A stretch of DNA of 64,000 nt from Mediannikoviicoccus sp037890055 (GTDB lineage: Bacteria > Bacillota > Clostridia > Tissierellales > Peptoniphilaceae). Below the pieces are notes generated by a model. The model was not told the origin of the DNA and did no database searches. It saw nothing but the letters and a program-made list of their open reading frames with translations. Position 1 is the first letter of the stretch. Each line of letters starts with the position of its first letter. Position numbers and translations under genes: made by a program. Of this stretch, positions 35,816 to 44,682 are shown in pieces. Location of the stretch: assembly GCA_037890055.1 (NCBI GenBank), contig JBBKBD010000005.1, one strand, 5' to 3'.

Positions 35816-37032
35816 AAAAAATTTTTAAAGTATTTATATTTTTAATAGTATTAATTACAATTGCCTGTTCAAGGGGACAGGTTAAAGAAGTTGAAAAGGA
35901 AGAATATACCATTCAAGACATGGACGTGGACTATAGCATGATAGAGTATGAGCTTCCTAAAATCGAAGAAGAACATGAAATTTTAAAGGCCTATAAAAAT
36001 AGACTTTATATTTTAATTCATGATGTAAAAGACGAAAGCGAAAAGCTTGCAGACTGTCTTATGATATACGACTTTCAATGTGAAAGAGAAGTTAAGAGAT
36101 ATTTTTTTCAAAAGGGAATGAAGATTCACGACCTTGCTGTTTATCAAGGGGATATTTACATTAGTTTTGGCGACGGCGGAAAAGATTTTTTTAATGAGCC
36201 AACAGAAGTTACAGATATTGGGGAAATAGAAAATAAGGCTGAAGAAAACAAACAGGCTACTGAAGAGACAAAGCATAAAACTGAAAACAAAACTTTGCCA
36301 ACAAATAATACACCTACAGATCCTTTCTTTGGGAAAAGTATTGAAAACAAAACCTATTCCATTGGAAAGCTTGAAAGCGGTGGCATTAGTTTAATAACAA
36401 CTTTGGAAAAACAAAAGTTTGCACCAAAATTTTTGTTTGCTTTTGACGACCTATACTATCTTAGTTTAAAAGATGGTAAGTATAATGTATCTCCACTACT
36501 TGATGAAAATCCAAACGACATGTTTTCATTCGACTTTGTAGATGAGATACAAGATAGGATCTATAGTAGCGGCGACCGTCTGATTGCTCAGGGCAAGGAC
36601 AAGAAAAATAGTTATTTTTATATTGTTGATGAAGACAACAATGTGGAAAAAATCCCCATAGAGCCATCGGAACAGTTCTTTTCATTTATCGCATTAAAAA
36701 ATGGAATCTTTTCATCATATACCGATATTTATGACAGAGAATCCCTAAAGCTTATGTATATCGACATAAATCCAAAGGGAGAAAAGAAGTACAAGAAAAA
36801 AATTGTTTCATCGGATAGCATCTACAAGTTTTACTCAAACAATACGGACAATATTATAGCTGAAGGCTCCGGTGGAGAAATATATTTTATTCGTGTTAAG
36901 AGAAGCCAAATATATAGTGGAAAAGTGTCTGGAATTGGGGACAATAGATATAAGATATTTCCAAACGAAGACTCAAGGTATGGCCTTGTAGATGAAGAAC
37001 ATGGAAAATATTTGGATATTTATTTTAATTAA
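35812..37032 (+). CDS. Lipoprotein of unknown function in the pilus operon
   Basis: The 406-residue protein starts at GTG 35812 and has a lipobox ITIAC with Cys19. The segment of about 140-180 is rich in Glu, Lys and Thr (repeated ENK and TE stretches with two PT pairs) and looks like a flexible linker; it separates two beta-rich parts. The remainder resembles the WD/PQQ-type repeated beta strands only in general pattern. No known domain was recognised. Its place between the peptidase and minor pilins, with 4-bp overlap, suggests a surface-anchored part of the pilus machine. Confidence 0.7.
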   Translation: MKKIFKVFIFLIVLITIACSRGQVKEVEKEEYTIQDMDVDYSMIEYELPKIEEEHEILKAYKNRLYILIHDVKDESEKLADCLMIYDFQCEREVKRYFFQKGMKIHDLAVYQGDIYISFGDGGKDFFNEPTEVTDIGEIENKAEENKQATEETKHKTENKTLPTNNTPTDPFFGKSIENKTYSIGKLESGGISLITTLEKQKFAPKFLFAFDDLYYLSLKDGKYNVSPLLDENPNDMFSFDFVDEIQDRIYSSGDRLIAQGKDKKNSYFYIVDEDNNVEKIPIEPSEQFFSFIALKNGIFSSYTDIYDRESLKLMYIDINPKGEKKYKKKIVSSDSIYKFYSNNTDNIIAEGSGGEIYFIRVKRSQIYSGKVSGIGDNRYKIFPNEDSRYGLVDEEHGKYLDIYFN

Positions 37033-37034
37033 TT

Positions 37035-37457
37035 ATGAAAAAGACAAAGGGATTTACATTAATTGAACTTATTTTAACCATTGCCATATTGGCGATGTTG
37101 GTTGGAGTCGGAGCGCTTAGGTACGACTTTTTAACAAATTATCAAGAAAAAATTGAAATCGAATCGGTTTTAAGAACCATAAACGAAGCAAGAAACGCGT
37201 CCATTACAAGTGGTTATGTTCACACCGTAAAATTTTTAAAAGATGAAAACATGGTGCAAGTTAATCAAGAAAGTGAAATAGTGGAGAGGTTAAACTTACA
37301 GAAATTGCAAGTACAAAGACTTGAAAGTTTTAAATTCTCAACTACTGGAGCGCCAAGCATAGCAGGAACATACTACTTTCAGGGACATAAAAAGGAATAC
37401 ATCATTACTATTGAAGTTGCCACAGGGAAGGTGAATCTTATTGAAAAAGAAATTTAA
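37035..37457 (+). CDS. Minor prepilin 1 (GspH-like)
   Basis: The 140-residue protein has a standard prepilin signal, KGFTLIELILTIAILAMLVG, with Gly-Phe cleavage and mature Glu5. The C-terminal part is a short beta-rich domain. It starts 2 bp after the lipoprotein stop and overlaps the next gene by 17 bp. Confidence 0.85.
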   Translation: MKKTKGFTLIELILTIAILAMLVGVGALRYDFLTNYQEKIEIESVLRTINEARNASITSGYVHTVKFLKDENMVQVNQESEIVERLNLQKLQVQRLESFKFSTTGAPSIAGTYYFQGHKKEYIITIEVATGKVNLIEKEI

Positions 37458-37779
37458 AGGATTTACATTAATGGAATGCCTTGTGGCACTTTTTGTATTA
37501 AGTATTATCGTTGCCTTTACCCTTCCAGCACTGGGAAATATTTCAAACCTTCGAAATAAACAAAAGAACTACTTGGAGTTTACAAATTACTCCAAAACTG
37601 TTACAGAAAAAATAATTGCAGATATTTCTACGGGCAGTGCAATTTCCATACCGGAAGATGAAAAGTATATTGTAAGCTACGACATAACTTCACAAGGAGA
37701 TTTTAAAAAGCTAAAAGTTAAAGTGTTAGATAAAAATAGTGAAAGGGAACAAGTCTATGAAACCATTCTTCCTAAATAA
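37441..37779 (+). CDS. Minor prepilin 2
   Basis: The 112-residue protein starts at TTG 37441 with AAGGTGA before it, giving KKKFKGFTLMECLVALFVLS. The prepilin signal has Gly-Phe cleavage and Glu5. It is short, like GspI-type minor pilins that sit near the tip. It overlaps both neighbours. Confidence 0.82.
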   Translation: MKKKFKGFTLMECLVALFVLSIIVAFTLPALGNISNLRNKQKNYLEFTNYSKTVTEKIIADISTGSAISIPEDEKYIVSYDITSQGDFKKLKVKVLDKNSEREQVYETILPK

Positions 37780-38326
37780 AAAGACTAATGGATTTACAAT
37801 GCTTGAAGTTATCCTGGCCATGGCCATATCCCTTGTAATACTTTCTGTTATGGCAGTTTTGATGGGCTTTTCATTGAATATTTTAAAAACTGACTTTGAA
37901 TATAACAAAAAGAAGTCTTCCATCTCATATGCACAAAGTTATATAGAAAAGGAGATTTCAAGGTCCTTTAAAGTGTATGAGACAAGTGAGTTTCCGGAAG
38001 AACTTCGCTCAAACAACTTGGGTTTTGTAATAGAAATACTTCCGTATAATGACATGGACGAATATAGCCACGACTATGTATATTACTACTTAAACAACGA
38101 CAAGCTGCAAAGGGTTCTTTACAGTAGCTTTGATTCCATTGAAGAAAAGGGGCAAATATACTACCAAGGCACCAACACCATTTGTGAAAACATAGGTTCA
38201 ATTGAAGGAACTTTCTTTGACAAAGCTTCAAACTACATACAGTTGAACTTTTCCTTTGAAGAAAATGGAATAAATAAAGAAAGCACACTAGGCATATTTG
38301 TGGAGGGACAAAGTGAAGAAGACTAG
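37757..38326 (+). CDS. Minor prepilin 3 (GspJ/PilW-like)
   Basis: About 189 residues from ATG 37757: MKPFFLNKKTNGFTMLEVIL then AMAISLVILSVMAVLMGF, a prepilin signal with Gly-Phe cleavage and Glu5. A GTG at 37739 would add six residues to the leader, but ATG 37757 gives a leader of usual length. The globular domain of about 150 residues is typical of GspJ-like pseudopilins. It overlaps the previous stop by 23 bp. Confidence 0.82.
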   Translation: MKPFFLNKKTNGFTMLEVILAMAISLVILSVMAVLMGFSLNILKTDFEYNKKKSSISYAQSYIEKEISRSFKVYETSEFPEELRSNNLGFVIEILPYNDMDEYSHDYVYYYLNNDKLQRVLYSSFDSIEEKGQIYYQGTNTICENIGSIEGTFFDKASNYIQLNFSFEENGINKESTLGIFVEGQSEED

Positions 38327-39269
38327 AGGATACATTTCGATTTACACCCTTATTATTTTTATGCTTTTAGTTTCCATAATAACCGTGCTTATTTTAGGAG
38401 TTAAGATGGAGTCAAAGAAGGTCATAAACCAGGGGGACTACTACCAAAACAAATTAATCGCTAGGTCTATTTACTACAGAGTAATAAACGATGAAAACTT
38501 TATAGAATTTACAAAAAATCCATCGGAACAAAAACTTAAAAAAGTTCAAATGGGAAACTTAGGCCTTGAGTGCTACAACGAGCCAGTCAATTTGTTATTT
38601 GGAAAAAACAAAAGAGGATTTGTCGTGTCCTATGAAGTAAAATATAAAAACACCTCCACAAAAAATAATATTGTGGTGGAAAAAAACAGTTCAAAATTAC
38701 TGGACAAATATTCTAACGTGAAATTAAGTGATGAAGAAACTCAAAAGATAATTGAAAATGACTTAGAAAAAATTGGCGATGATTTAGTTTTTTATCAAAA
38801 AGATGACACACTTTATTATCTGGAGAGAAAAGATTACGAAAAATTACTTAGTGAAATCGAAAAGAGTTTTAATGAGAAACCTGAAGAAGCTTCGGACCCA
38901 GACAAAGAAACAACGGAAAACGACCAAGAAGTAATAGAAATTGATATTGCAGACTACTTGAACAAGTTTAAAACTTTGGATGGGGACTACTTTTATAATT
39001 TAAAAAGTTTTGAAGTGTTGTCCCAAAAGGCGCCACAGCTAAGTGGAATCGCTGTGCTTGAAAATGAGGGAGAAAAAATTGGTGGCATAACACTAAATGG
39101 CATACTGATTAACCATAGTCCATATAAAGACATAAAAGTTAAAGGCAAAGTTGTGGAAGTTTCAAAATATGAAGGCATATCAACCACATCGCTTGAAGAT
39201 GTTTTAAGACTAAAGGACAATACCAGCCTCAATTTAAATCCAAAGATTCACAGACTTATGATTAAGTAA
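38313..39269 (+). CDS. Minor pilin-like protein without the Glu5 signature (GspK/PilX-like)
   Basis: About 318 residues from GTG 38313 (GGAGGGAC six bases before), starting VKKTRGYISIYTLIIFMLLV. It has a basic leader, a Gly then Tyr, and a hydrophobic helix, but Tyr instead of Glu at position 5, as is tolerated in GspK-like tip subunits. The middle (about residues 185-215) is rich in Glu, Asp and Pro. The C-terminal region is beta-rich. It is the last gene of the pilus operon, followed 29 bp later by moaA. Confidence 0.7.
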   Translation: MKKTRGYISIYTLIIFMLLVSIITVLILGVKMESKKVINQGDYYQNKLIARSIYYRVINDENFIEFTKNPSEQKLKKVQMGNLGLECYNEPVNLLFGKNKRGFVVSYEVKYKNTSTKNNIVVEKNSSKLLDKYSNVKLSDEETQKIIENDLEKIGDDLVFYQKDDTLYYLERKDYEKLLSEIEKSFNEKPEEASDPDKETTENDQEVIEIDIADYLNKFKTLDGDYFYNLKSFEVLSQKAPQLSGIAVLENEGEKIGGITLNGILINHSPYKDIKVKGKVVEVSKYEGISTTSLEDVLRLKDNTSLNLNPKIHRLMIK

Positions 39270-39273
39270 CCTA

Positions 39274-39282
39274 TGTTATAAT
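39274..39282 (+). promoter_or_regulatory. Extended -10 promoter for moaA
   Basis: TG at 39274-39275, one base, then TATAAT at 39277-39282. The moaA start is 16 bp downstream, so the leader is very short, with AGGTGAGA as ribosome site. Confidence 0.55.
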
Positions 39283-39298
39283 TAAACTAGGTGAGAAT

Positions 39299-40249
39299 AT
39301 GAAAGATAGATTTGGAAGAGAGATAGACTATCTCAGAATTTCCATTACAGATAGATGCAACTTAAGATGTAGGTATTGCATGCCGGAAGACGGTTTTCAC
39401 AAGGTGGACTCAAGGCAGGTACTTACCATTGGTGAATATATAGAAATAGTAAAGGCCTTCAAAGAGCTGGGCATAAAAAAAGTTAGAATTACCGGTGGGG
39501 AGCCACTGGTAAAATATGGCGTTGTAGACTTAATAAGGGGAATTAAAGAGCTGGGCATTGAAGATATATCAATGACCACCAACGGAATCCTCTTAAAGGA
39601 TATGGCCAAGGACTTAAAAGATGCGGGACTAAACAGAGTGAACATCTCTCTGGACAGTTTAAAAGAAGAAAGATATAGCTACATTACTAGAGGTGGTAAT
39701 TTAAAAGATGTTATTGAAGGCATCGAAGCTTGCGAAAAGTACGGCATCAGTCCAATAAAAATAAACACGGTGGTACTGAGGTCATTTAATTTTGACGAGT
39801 ACAAAAGCTTTTTAGAACTTACGAAAGATAAGGACATTATCGTAAGATTTATAGAGCTAATGCCCATTGGAGAAGCCATAAAGAGCAAAGATGACTTTAT
39901 TTCAAACGAAGAGCTTATAAATTTATGTGGCAATTTGAAACCGGTTAAAGAAAGCATAGGCTCAGGGCCGGCCAAGTACTATAAGATAGATGGCTACAAG
40001 GGAGAAATTGGATTTATAAACCCAATATCATGTAACTTTTGCAAAAACTGTAACAGAATTAGACTTACGGTTAAGGGGAATCTAGTGCTATGTCTCCACT
40101 CTAAAAAGACAGTGGACATTAAGACGCCCCTAAGAGCTTCTGAAGATATAAAGCAAGTTATATTACAGGCCATCCAGGAAAAGCCCGAGAGACATTCGTT
40201 AATACAGGGCAAGTACAACGAAACCGACATGAACGAAATTGGAGGATAA
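39299..40249 (+). CDS. moaA: GTP 3',8-cyclase MoaA (radical SAM)
   Basis: The 316-residue protein has the radical-SAM cluster site CNLRCRYC in ITDRCNLRCRYCMPEDG (about residues 16-32), GGEPLVKYG, and the C-terminal second cluster CNFCKNCNRIR with a further Cys in LVLCLHS. With MoaC it makes cyclic pyranopterin phosphate, the first step of molybdenum cofactor synthesis. It ends right before the moaC start. Other moa/moe genes are not in the window. Confidence 0.93.
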   Translation: MKDRFGREIDYLRISITDRCNLRCRYCMPEDGFHKVDSRQVLTIGEYIEIVKAFKELGIKKVRITGGEPLVKYGVVDLIRGIKELGIEDISMTTNGILLKDMAKDLKDAGLNRVNISLDSLKEERYSYITRGGNLKDVIEGIEACEKYGISPIKINTVVLRSFNFDEYKSFLELTKDKDIIVRFIELMPIGEAIKSKDDFISNEELINLCGNLKPVKESIGSGPAKYYKIDGYKGEIGFINPISCNFCKNCNRIRLTVKGNLVLCLHSKKTVDIKTPLRASEDIKQVILQAIQEKPERHSLIQGKYNETDMNEIGG

Positions 40250-41149
40250 ATGGATTTAACTCATATAAATGAACAGGGTAGAGCCAAGATGGTGGACGTG
40301 TCATCAAAGGACGACACCCTTCGAGTTGCTACGGCAAAGGCAACCATAAGAATGAAAAGAGAAACCATAAACACAATAAAAAGTGGTGGAATAAAAAAAG
40401 GCGACGTGCTTTCAGTGGCGCAAGTTGCAGGGGTTATGGGAGCAAAGAACACTCCACAGCACATTCCCATGTGCCACACCATACTACTAACGGGAGCGGA
40501 CATAGAGTTCGAAGTAAAAGAAGACTCCATAGACATATACTGCACAACCAAGACCACTGGAAAGACAGGAGTTGAAATGGAAGCGCTGGTAGGATGTTCC
40601 ACTGCAGCCCTAACAATATACGATATGTGCAAGGCCATAGACAGAGGCATGGTAATAGAGGAAGTGAAATTAATGGAAAAAGTTGGAGGAAAGTCCGGCC
40701 ACTACAAAAGAGGTGTTGGAGAAGTGATTGACGTAAACATCTCAAAGGAAAAGGGCGTAATAAAAACTCCAGTAGAAGTTGGAAATTTAATAGAAAACTT
40801 TGGACTAGAAGGAGATGCCCATGCAGGTGACTGGCATAGACAAATAAGTTTACTTGCAGTTGAAAGCATAGACAAGATGAAGGCCATGGGACTACCAGAC
40901 TTAAAAGACGGCGACTTTGCAGAAAATATTACAACAAAGGGACTAATTCTACACGAAATTCCCGTTGGAACAAAGTTTAAAATTGGAGATAGCCTTTTAG
41001 AAGTTACACAAATTGGAAAAAAATGCCATAAGGGCTGTGCAATAAAACAAAAAGTTGGCAACTGTATCATGCCAACGGAAGGAATTTTTGCAAAAGTATT
41101 AAAGGGGGGGCCTATTAAAAAGGGCGACAAGATAGAGCTTTTAGACTAA
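40250..41149 (+). CDS. MoaC fused to a MOSC domain
   Basis: The 299-residue protein consists of a full MoaC (about 1-157; HIPMCHT, MEALVGCSTAALTIYDMCKA, and GGKSGHY) and a C-terminal MOSC domain (about 160-299; GLEGDAHAGDWHRQISLL, GDFAENITTKG and KKCHKGCAIK). MoaC completes cyclic pyranopterin phosphate; MOSC domains carry or transfer sulfur to molybdenum cofactor using a conserved Cys. The stop of moaA and start of this gene are one base apart. Such fusions occur in clostridia, and the usual separate MOSC gene is therefore absent. Confidence 0.9.
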   Translation: MDLTHINEQGRAKMVDVSSKDDTLRVATAKATIRMKRETINTIKSGGIKKGDVLSVAQVAGVMGAKNTPQHIPMCHTILLTGADIEFEVKEDSIDIYCTTKTTGKTGVEMEALVGCSTAALTIYDMCKAIDRGMVIEEVKLMEKVGGKSGHYKRGVGEVIDVNISKEKGVIKTPVEVGNLIENFGLEGDAHAGDWHRQISLLAVESIDKMKAMGLPDLKDGDFAENITTKGLILHEIPVGTKFKIGDSLLEVTQIGKKCHKGCAIKQKVGNCIMPTEGIFAKVLKGGPIKKGDKIELLD

Positions 41150-41158
41150 GGAGTTATT

Positions 41159-42688
41159 ATGTATTCAAAGATATACACCTGTTTTCTTGAAGGTTTACAA
41201 GGATATAAAGTAGAAGTTGAAGCAGATATTGCAAGAGGACTTCAAGCGTTTAATATAGTTGGGCTGGCAGATGTATCAATAAAAGAAGCAAAAGAGAGAG
41301 TCCGTTCAGCAATAACAAACTCCGGATTTAAATTTCCCGTTGGAAGGATCACCATAAATCTGGCACCGGCAAACTTAAAAAAGGAAGGTTCACAGCTAGA
41401 TATTTCAATTGCAATATCAATCCTTACAGCCTATGGAACTATAATTAAAGAGCCAAAGAACAACATTGCATTTATAGGCGAGCTTGCCTTAGACGGAAGA
41501 TTAATGTCAGTGGATGGAGCACTTCCCATGGCAATATCACTAAAGGAAATGGGCTTTGAAAAAATCATAGTACCTGTTGACAACAAAGAAGAGTGTTCAT
41601 TAGTAAAAGGCGTTGACATAATACCAGTGGATAATCTTACAAACCTTGTGGACTATCTAAACGAAAATATAGACATAGAACCATTTAACGAAGATGTGTT
41701 TAGCGACTTTGAAGAAGAAGTAGAATACGACATAGACTTTTCAGAGATAAAAGGACAAAAAAACTTAAAGAGAGCCATGGAAATTGCAGCAGCAGGAGAA
41801 CATAACCTGCTTATGATAGGACCACCAGGGGCAGGAAAGACAATGGCGGCAATGAGACTACCTACCATCCTACCACCACTGGACTTTGAAGAGTCCATGG
41901 AATGCACAAAAATATATTCAGTTAGCGGCGAGCTAAAAGAAAATAGACTTGTAAAGAAAAGACCATTTAGAGCGCCACATCACACCAGCTCATCGGTGTC
42001 AATTATAGGTGGAGGACGAATTCCAAAACCGGGAGAGATTTCCCTGGCCCATAATGGAGCGCTTTTTCTTGACGAGCTTCCAGAATTTCCAAAATCAACC
42101 ATAGAAGTTTTGAGACAACCACTGGAAGAAAAGACTATAACTATTTCCCGTGCAAACGCAACTCTTACTTACCCTGCAAACTTCCTATTTATCGCAGGGG
42201 CAAATCCATGTCCATGTGGATATTACGGAAGTGAAGAACACGAGTGTACATGTAGTGCGTCACAAATACAGAGATACCTTGGAAAGATATCCAGACCAAT
42301 CCTTGATAGAATCGACATACATGTGGATGTTAAGCCAGTAAAGCTAAAGGACTTAAGGGATAAAACACCGGAAGAGCCATCTAAAGAGATTAGAAAAAGA
42401 GTTGTTAAGGCGAGAAATATTCAGCGAGAGCGTTTCAAAGGGGAAAAGACCAAGACCAATGGTCAAATGAACAATAGACTTATAAAAAAATATGTTAAAC
42501 TTGACGACAACTTAAACGAGCTATTGGAAGCGGCGTACCAAAAATATAAGTTTTCAGCAAGAAGTATCAATAAAATTCTTAAACTTTGCAGAACCATTGC
42601 AGACCTTGAAGAAAGCGAAGAGATAAAAGAAAAGCATTTGCTGGAGGCAATACGCTTTAGAACAGTTGATACAAAGTATTGGGGATAA
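41159..42688 (+). CDS. YifB/ComM-family AAA ATPase (Mg-chelatase-like)
   Basis: The 509-residue protein has the N-terminal ribosomal-S5-like domain (LQAFNIVGLADVSIKEAKERVRS in sequence), Walker A MIGPPGAGKTMAA, Walker B LFLDELPEFP, a zinc-binding CPCGYYG...ECTCS insert and a C-terminal arginine-finger region. ComM-type helicases promote branch migration during natural transformation. It lies near the pilus operon, which has ComG-like genes, but is in the mo-cofactor transcript; a DNA uptake role is possible, not proven. AAGGAG precedes the ATG. Confidence 0.88.
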   Translation: MYSKIYTCFLEGLQGYKVEVEADIARGLQAFNIVGLADVSIKEAKERVRSAITNSGFKFPVGRITINLAPANLKKEGSQLDISIAISILTAYGTIIKEPKNNIAFIGELALDGRLMSVDGALPMAISLKEMGFEKIIVPVDNKEECSLVKGVDIIPVDNLTNLVDYLNENIDIEPFNEDVFSDFEEEVEYDIDFSEIKGQKNLKRAMEIAAAGEHNLLMIGPPGAGKTMAAMRLPTILPPLDFEESMECTKIYSVSGELKENRLVKKRPFRAPHHTSSSVSIIGGGRIPKPGEISLAHNGALFLDELPEFPKSTIEVLRQPLEEKTITISRANATLTYPANFLFIAGANPCPCGYYGSEEHECTCSASQIQRYLGKISRPILDRIDIHVDVKPVKLKDLRDKTPEEPSKEIRKRVVKARNIQRERFKGEKTKTNGQMNNRLIKKYVKLDDNLNELLEAAYQKYKFSARSINKILKLCRTIADLEESEEIKEKHLLEAIRFRTVDTKYWG

Positions 42689-42745
42689 AATAATAATTGT
42701 TCAAATATCTAGTAAAGATTGTTTTTTTTAAAGCAAAAGAATATA

Positions 42746-42776
42746 AAAAGACCTTGAAAACTTTCAGGGTCTTTTG
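42746..42776 (+). terminator. Terminator after the YifB gene
   Basis: AAAAGACC at 42746-42753 pairs with GGTCTTTT at 42768-42775, with an inner GAAA/TTTC pairing. Confidence 0.75.
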
Positions 42777-42782
42777 TTGTGC

Positions 42783-42891
42783 ACCTAATAAAAAGGTTTT
42801 CAAACAAAAAGATTGAAAAAGTTTTAAAATGTAGTATAATATAGACAAACAAGTGGGCTAACATGATTAGATACCTAATAAAAAGGTTTTC
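42783..42891 (+). repeat. 19-bp direct repeat, 90 bp apart, each before a promoter-like sequence
   Basis: ACCTAATAAAAAGGTTTTC occurs at 42783-42801 and at 42873-42891. Each copy is followed at similar distance by related sequence (TTGAAAAAG...GTAGTATAAT and TTGAAGAAG...GTAGTATAAA), so a unit of about 60 bp has been duplicated. Confidence 0.7.
42813..42840 (+). promoter_or_regulatory. Promoter for the DUF4428-like gene
   Basis: TTGAAA at 42813-42818 and TATAAT at 42835-42840 are 16 bp apart. A second, weaker copy lies about 90 bp closer to the gene in the duplicated unit. Confidence 0.55.
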
Positions 42892-42967
42892 CGAAAAAAG
42901 TTGAAGAAGTTTAAAGTAGTATAAACAAAGTCAACAAATTTAAATAATCTAAAGGAAGGAGACAATT

Positions 42968-43606
42968 ATGGGATTATTCGGAAAAAAGGGAAAAAAATCA
43001 TGTCCTATATGCGGCAATGAATTGAAATTACTTAGCGGTCTAGTAGTTGAAGATGGACAAATTTGTAGTGATTGTGAGAAAAAGCTTCGCGGTCAATTTA
43101 ATATTACAGAATATTGGAAGAAAGGATGGGGCACTACGGGCTTCGATAGAGCAGATTATGTTTTAAAAACAAAAGACCCTCTTAAGGCTATGACAATAGC
43201 CGAAATTGAAGATATGATGCATTCAATGAAAGAAGAGCAAGCAAAGATTATCGAAGAAGTAGGTTCCGATTACGCTAATGTTGCAAAAGTAGATAAGTGC
43301 TTTTCCATTGCACCAAAGGCGTTGGATGTGGGGCTAAAACGAGCTAAAGCTTTTAAGAACAAAATCGTGGCTACATCTCAGATTATTACTGGTGAATTTG
43401 CCAAAGATGACACAGTTACAGTTACTACAGACGGCAAAGACATTACAACAACTATTCTCGATGTTATTGAATGCAGTAACAGTTCAACATTTGAGACAAT
43501 GCTTGCATCCAATTTGCACAAACATAATGCGGAAGCGGGAACCAGCGCATGGATTCTATTGGATCTTTCAGAAGGCGTTGGTGAAGGAAGTCTAATTCAA
43601 AAGTAG
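42968..43606 (+). CDS. DUF4428-like zinc-ribbon protein
   Basis: The 212-residue soluble protein begins with a zinc ribbon: CPICGNELKLLSGLVVEDG then CSDCEKK (four cysteines, about residues 12-38). The following LRGQFNI and AMTIAEIEDMMHSMKEE segments are typical for DUF4428 proteins. The C-terminal half (about 105-212) is a separate domain beginning FSIAPKALDVGLKRAKAFKN. Function is unknown. A GGAAGGAG site precedes the ATG, and the transcript ends at a strong terminator. Confidence 0.72.
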   Translation: MGLFGKKGKKSCPICGNELKLLSGLVVEDGQICSDCEKKLRGQFNITEYWKKGWGTTGFDRADYVLKTKDPLKAMTIAEIEDMMHSMKEEQAKIIEEVGSDYANVAKVDKCFSIAPKALDVGLKRAKAFKNKIVATSQIITGEFAKDDTVTVTTDGKDITTTILDVIECSNSSTFETMLASNLHKHNAEAGTSAWILLDLSEGVGEGSLIQK

Positions 43607-43702
43607 AACAATTAATTTTTTAACAGAAAAAACTTTTTAAACGAAAGCACTTTTTAATAAAAGGTGATAGGATCTTTCGTGATTTGATTAATAGAGAAAG
43701 AA

Positions 43703-43742
43703 AAAACTGTTGGAGTATGAACATACCTCAACAGTTTTTTGT
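43703..43742 (+). terminator. Terminator after the DUF4428-like gene
   Basis: AAACTGTTG at 43704-43712 pairs with CAACAGTTT at 43729-43737, followed by T. The stretch 43743-43982 after it holds no gene I can support, apart from a small palindrome (AGGCTTAATAAAGCCT) near 43948. Confidence 0.85.
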
Positions 43743-43982
43743 TTGAAAAATTCAAAATATAGAATATAAGACTTTTCTTCCATATAATGAATATATATGT
43801 TACACTACAATACAACGCAAAATGTGTGAGAGATTTTGAAAAGACGAATATGAAATTTAAAATGAAATTGATTTTAAAAAGGGTATTAATAAACCAATTT
43901 CAAAGATATAGCTATGGGGGATTACTAAAAGAACATATCAATGGTTAGGCTTAATAAAGCCTGAAAATTGTTAAATTTAATT

Positions 43983-44606
43983 ATGAAGAATATTTTAATT
44001 CATGGGTTGGGTCAAGATAATAAAAGTTGGGATAAAGTAAAAGAGTATTTAAGAGTATACAATTATAATGTTATTTGTCCTAATCTATTTGATCTTTTAA
44101 AAAATGATAGTTATGAATACAATAACCTTTACGGTGCTATTGAAGAACAAATAAATAATTATAATGATAAGGTAAATTTGTGTGGTCTTTCTTTAGGTGG
44201 AATAGTTGCTTTAGATTATGCAAAAAATCATCCTAAGAAAGTAAATTCTTTAATTTTAATAGGAGTACCGTATAAAATACCTAAATTACTTTTTAGCATA
44301 CAAACTTTTGTTTTTAAACCTATGCCACAATCTAATTTTTTAAAATTAGGTCTAAAAAAATATGAATTTATAAATCTGCTTAAATCATTGAAGGATTTAA
44401 AGATAAACGGTGAGTTAGAACGGGTAAATTGCAGAACCTTGTTACTTTGTGGAAAAGAAGATAAGCTCAATATTAAGAGTAGCAAGCTTTTTAATGAGAA
44501 GATTAAAAATAGTAAATTTGGAATAATAAAAAATTCTGGACATGAAATAAATATTGATAATCCTAAAGACTTAGGATATATAATATCAGAGTTTTGGACT
44601 GATTAA
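43983..44606 (+). CDS. Alpha/beta hydrolase
   Basis: The 207-residue protein starts MKNILIHGLGQDNKSW with the oxyanion-hole HG motif, has the nucleophile elbow CGLSLGGIVALDYA and ends with NSGHEINIDNP, giving a Ser-Asp-His triad with LLLCGKEDKL for the Asp. Substrate unknown. There is no clear ribosome site before ATG 43983, so translation may be weak or start elsewhere. A terminator follows. Confidence 0.75.
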   Translation: MKNILIHGLGQDNKSWDKVKEYLRVYNYNVICPNLFDLLKNDSYEYNNLYGAIEEQINNYNDKVNLCGLSLGGIVALDYAKNHPKKVNSLILIGVPYKIPKLLFSIQTFVFKPMPQSNFLKLGLKKYEFINLLKSLKDLKINGELERVNCRTLLLCGKEDKLNIKSSKLFNEKIKNSKFGIIKNSGHEINIDNPKDLGYIISEFWTD

Positions 44607-44628
44607 ATAGAATAATGGAAGGTACCCA

Positions 44629-44665
44629 AGGCGATAGAAAAATTAAAAACTCTATCGTCTTTTTG
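44629..44665 (+). terminator. Terminator after the hydrolase gene
   Basis: AGGCGATAGA at 44629-44638 pairs with TCTATCGTCT at 44651-44660, then T. The 3' part is the first copy of the 25-bp repeat also found at 45442-45466. Confidence 0.8.
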
Positions 44666-44682
44666 TTTAAGAAATTAAAAAA

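Noticed and set aside
40261..40650. A 129-codon frame on the - strand over moaC
   Set aside because: It is the shadow of a well-recognised gene on the + strand and has no matching motifs.
40702..41130. A 142-codon frame on the - strand over the MOSC part
   Set aside because: Antisense shadow of the MOSC domain with low-complexity Ser/Pro/Phe content.
42783..42891. CRISPR-like repeat
   Set aside because: Only two copies, with related promoter sequence rather than unrelated spacers between them, and no cas genes in the window.
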